A stretch of 6,478 bases of DNA, from the NCBI GenBank assembly GCA_947624925.1, contig CANQMG010000070.1:1-6478 (forward strand). The letters are read 5' to 3'. The stretch's first letter is position 1, and each line of letters starts with the position of its first letter. The position numbers and the translations under genes are program-made. A model generated the notes under the pieces. It was given only the letters and a program-made list of their open reading frames with translations, made no database searches and was not told where the DNA came from. This document shows positions 6,233-6,478 of the stretch, in pieces. This DNA comes from an uncultured Clostridia bacterium. Its GTDB lineage: Bacteria; Bacillota; Clostridia; TANB77; CAG-508.

Positions 6233-6258
6233 GTAGGGGCGGGCCTTGTGTCCGCCCG
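6233..6258 (+). repeat. GC-rich hairpin repeat, type A, copy 1 (right array)
   Basis: The unit starts GTAG. GGGCGGGC (6237-6244) pairs with GTCCGCCC (6250-6257) around a 5-nt loop, with one G-T wobble. The head ATGCAAA (6222-6228) is four bases before GTAG. The tail ATTAGCAA is at 6264-6271. Its 26 bases are identical to the copy at 6355-6380. Confidence 0.88.
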
Positions 6259-6290
6259 CAAAAATTAGCAAATCAACCAATTGCAAATGT

Positions 6291-6317
6291 GTAGGAGTCG
6301 CACCCCTGGGCGACCCA
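6291..6317 (+). repeat. GC-rich hairpin repeat, type B (right array)
   Basis: The unit starts GTAGGAG. GTCGC (6297-6301) pairs with GCGAC (6310-6314) around an 8-nt loop. TTGCAAA (6281-6287) precedes it by three bases. It matches the left copy at 111-138 in inverted orientation; one outer stem pair is lost here (GGAGTCGC where the left copy has GGGGTCGC). Confidence 0.83.
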
Positions 6318-6354
6318 CAGTAAAACAACCCGTAGCAAGTATATTGCAAACGCT

Positions 6355-6380
6355 GTAGGGGCGGGCCTTGTGTCCGCCCG
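6355..6380 (+). repeat. GC-rich hairpin repeat, type A, copy 2 (right array)
   Basis: It is identical over 26 bases to the copy at 6233-6258, with the same 8-bp stem and 5-nt loop. TTGCAAA (6344-6350) lies four bases upstream and the ATTAGCAA tail is at 6388-6395. Confidence 0.88.
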
Positions 6381-6415
6381 AAAAAAAATTAGCAAAAAAG
6401 CTAATTGCAAACGTT

Positions 6416-6441
6416 GTAGGGGCGGAATCAATTTCCGCCCG
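6416..6441 (+). repeat. GC-rich hairpin repeat, type A, copy 3 (right array)
   Basis: GGGCGGAA (6420-6427) pairs with TTCCGCCC (6433-6440) around a 5-nt loop. TTGCAAA (6405-6411) lies four bases upstream. The inner two stem pairs differ from copies 1 and 2 on both arms, so pairing is kept. Confidence 0.87.
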
Positions 6442-6460
6442 AAAAACAATAAATAATTCC

Positions 6461-6478
6461 GGGCAGATATGGAATCTG
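6461..6478 (-). repeat. Probable further hairpin repeat cut by the window end
   Basis: GGGCAGAT, a 5-nt loop and ATCTG run to the last base. CAGAT (6464-6468) pairs with ATCTG (6474-6478). If the next bases are CCC, this is another 8-bp stem with a 5-nt loop, in the orientation opposite to the array before it. The fifth stem pair would be A-T instead of G-C. Confidence 0.5.

Noticed and set aside
6222..6441. Regularly spaced repeats resembling a CRISPR array
   Set aside because: Repeat units are of two different core types, intervening sequences are themselves conserved (ATTAGCAA, TTGCAAA), and no cas genes are near.

Overview
The window is a strongly AT-rich chromosomal segment. It fits an uncultured, low-GC, probably anaerobic and spore-forming member of the Clostridia. 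The evidence is an acetate-forming pta-ackA pair, a dipicolinate synthase B (dpaB/spoVFB) reading frame, AGGAGG-type ribosome binding sites, TATAAT promoters with 17-nt spacers, and arginine encoded almost only by AGA and AGG. No species can be named from the sequence alone.

Layout. Positions 1-412 have no credible gene: two GC-rich hairpin repeats (46-72 and 111-138) are followed by T-rich low-complexity DNA. Positions 413-993 (-) are a full-length dpaB whose frame is broken by one extra base at each of two sites, 711 and 587. Upstream of it is a match to a sporulation sigma-K promoter. Next on the minus strand are a membrane-anchored transglutaminase-like protein (1088-2209) and thiamine pyrophosphokinase (2225-2869), forming an operon. 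mtgA, a monofunctional peptidoglycan glycosyltransferase (2967-3629, +), diverges from thiN and converges on ackA (3677-4879, -). A 43-bp perfect palindrome fills most of the gap between mtgA and ackA and should terminate both. pta (5037-6035, -) lies upstream of ackA behind two tandem promoters. The right end (6159-6478) holds a heptamer tandem repeat, then an array of hairpin repeats of the same family as on the left but in the opposite orientation.

How the genes work together. Pta and AckA convert acetyl-CoA to acetate and ATP. ThiN makes thiamine diphosphate, the cofactor of pyruvate-oxidising enzymes that supply acetyl-CoA, but no direct link is visible. MtgA and the transglutaminase-like protein probably act outside the membrane. 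DpaB, if made, would serve spore dipicolinate synthesis, but its usual partner dpaA is not in the window.

Most notable points. (1) The two dpaB frame breaks have the same context: a Ser codon TCN, then an in-frame CGG, with the conserved frame resuming at GGA. CGG occurs in frame nowhere else in about 1,500 codons of intact genes here. This could be +1 frameshifting at an unread CGG codon, two mutations, or sequencing error. (2) The hairpin repeats share a fixed architecture, show compensatory stem changes and bracket the gene block in inverted orientation.
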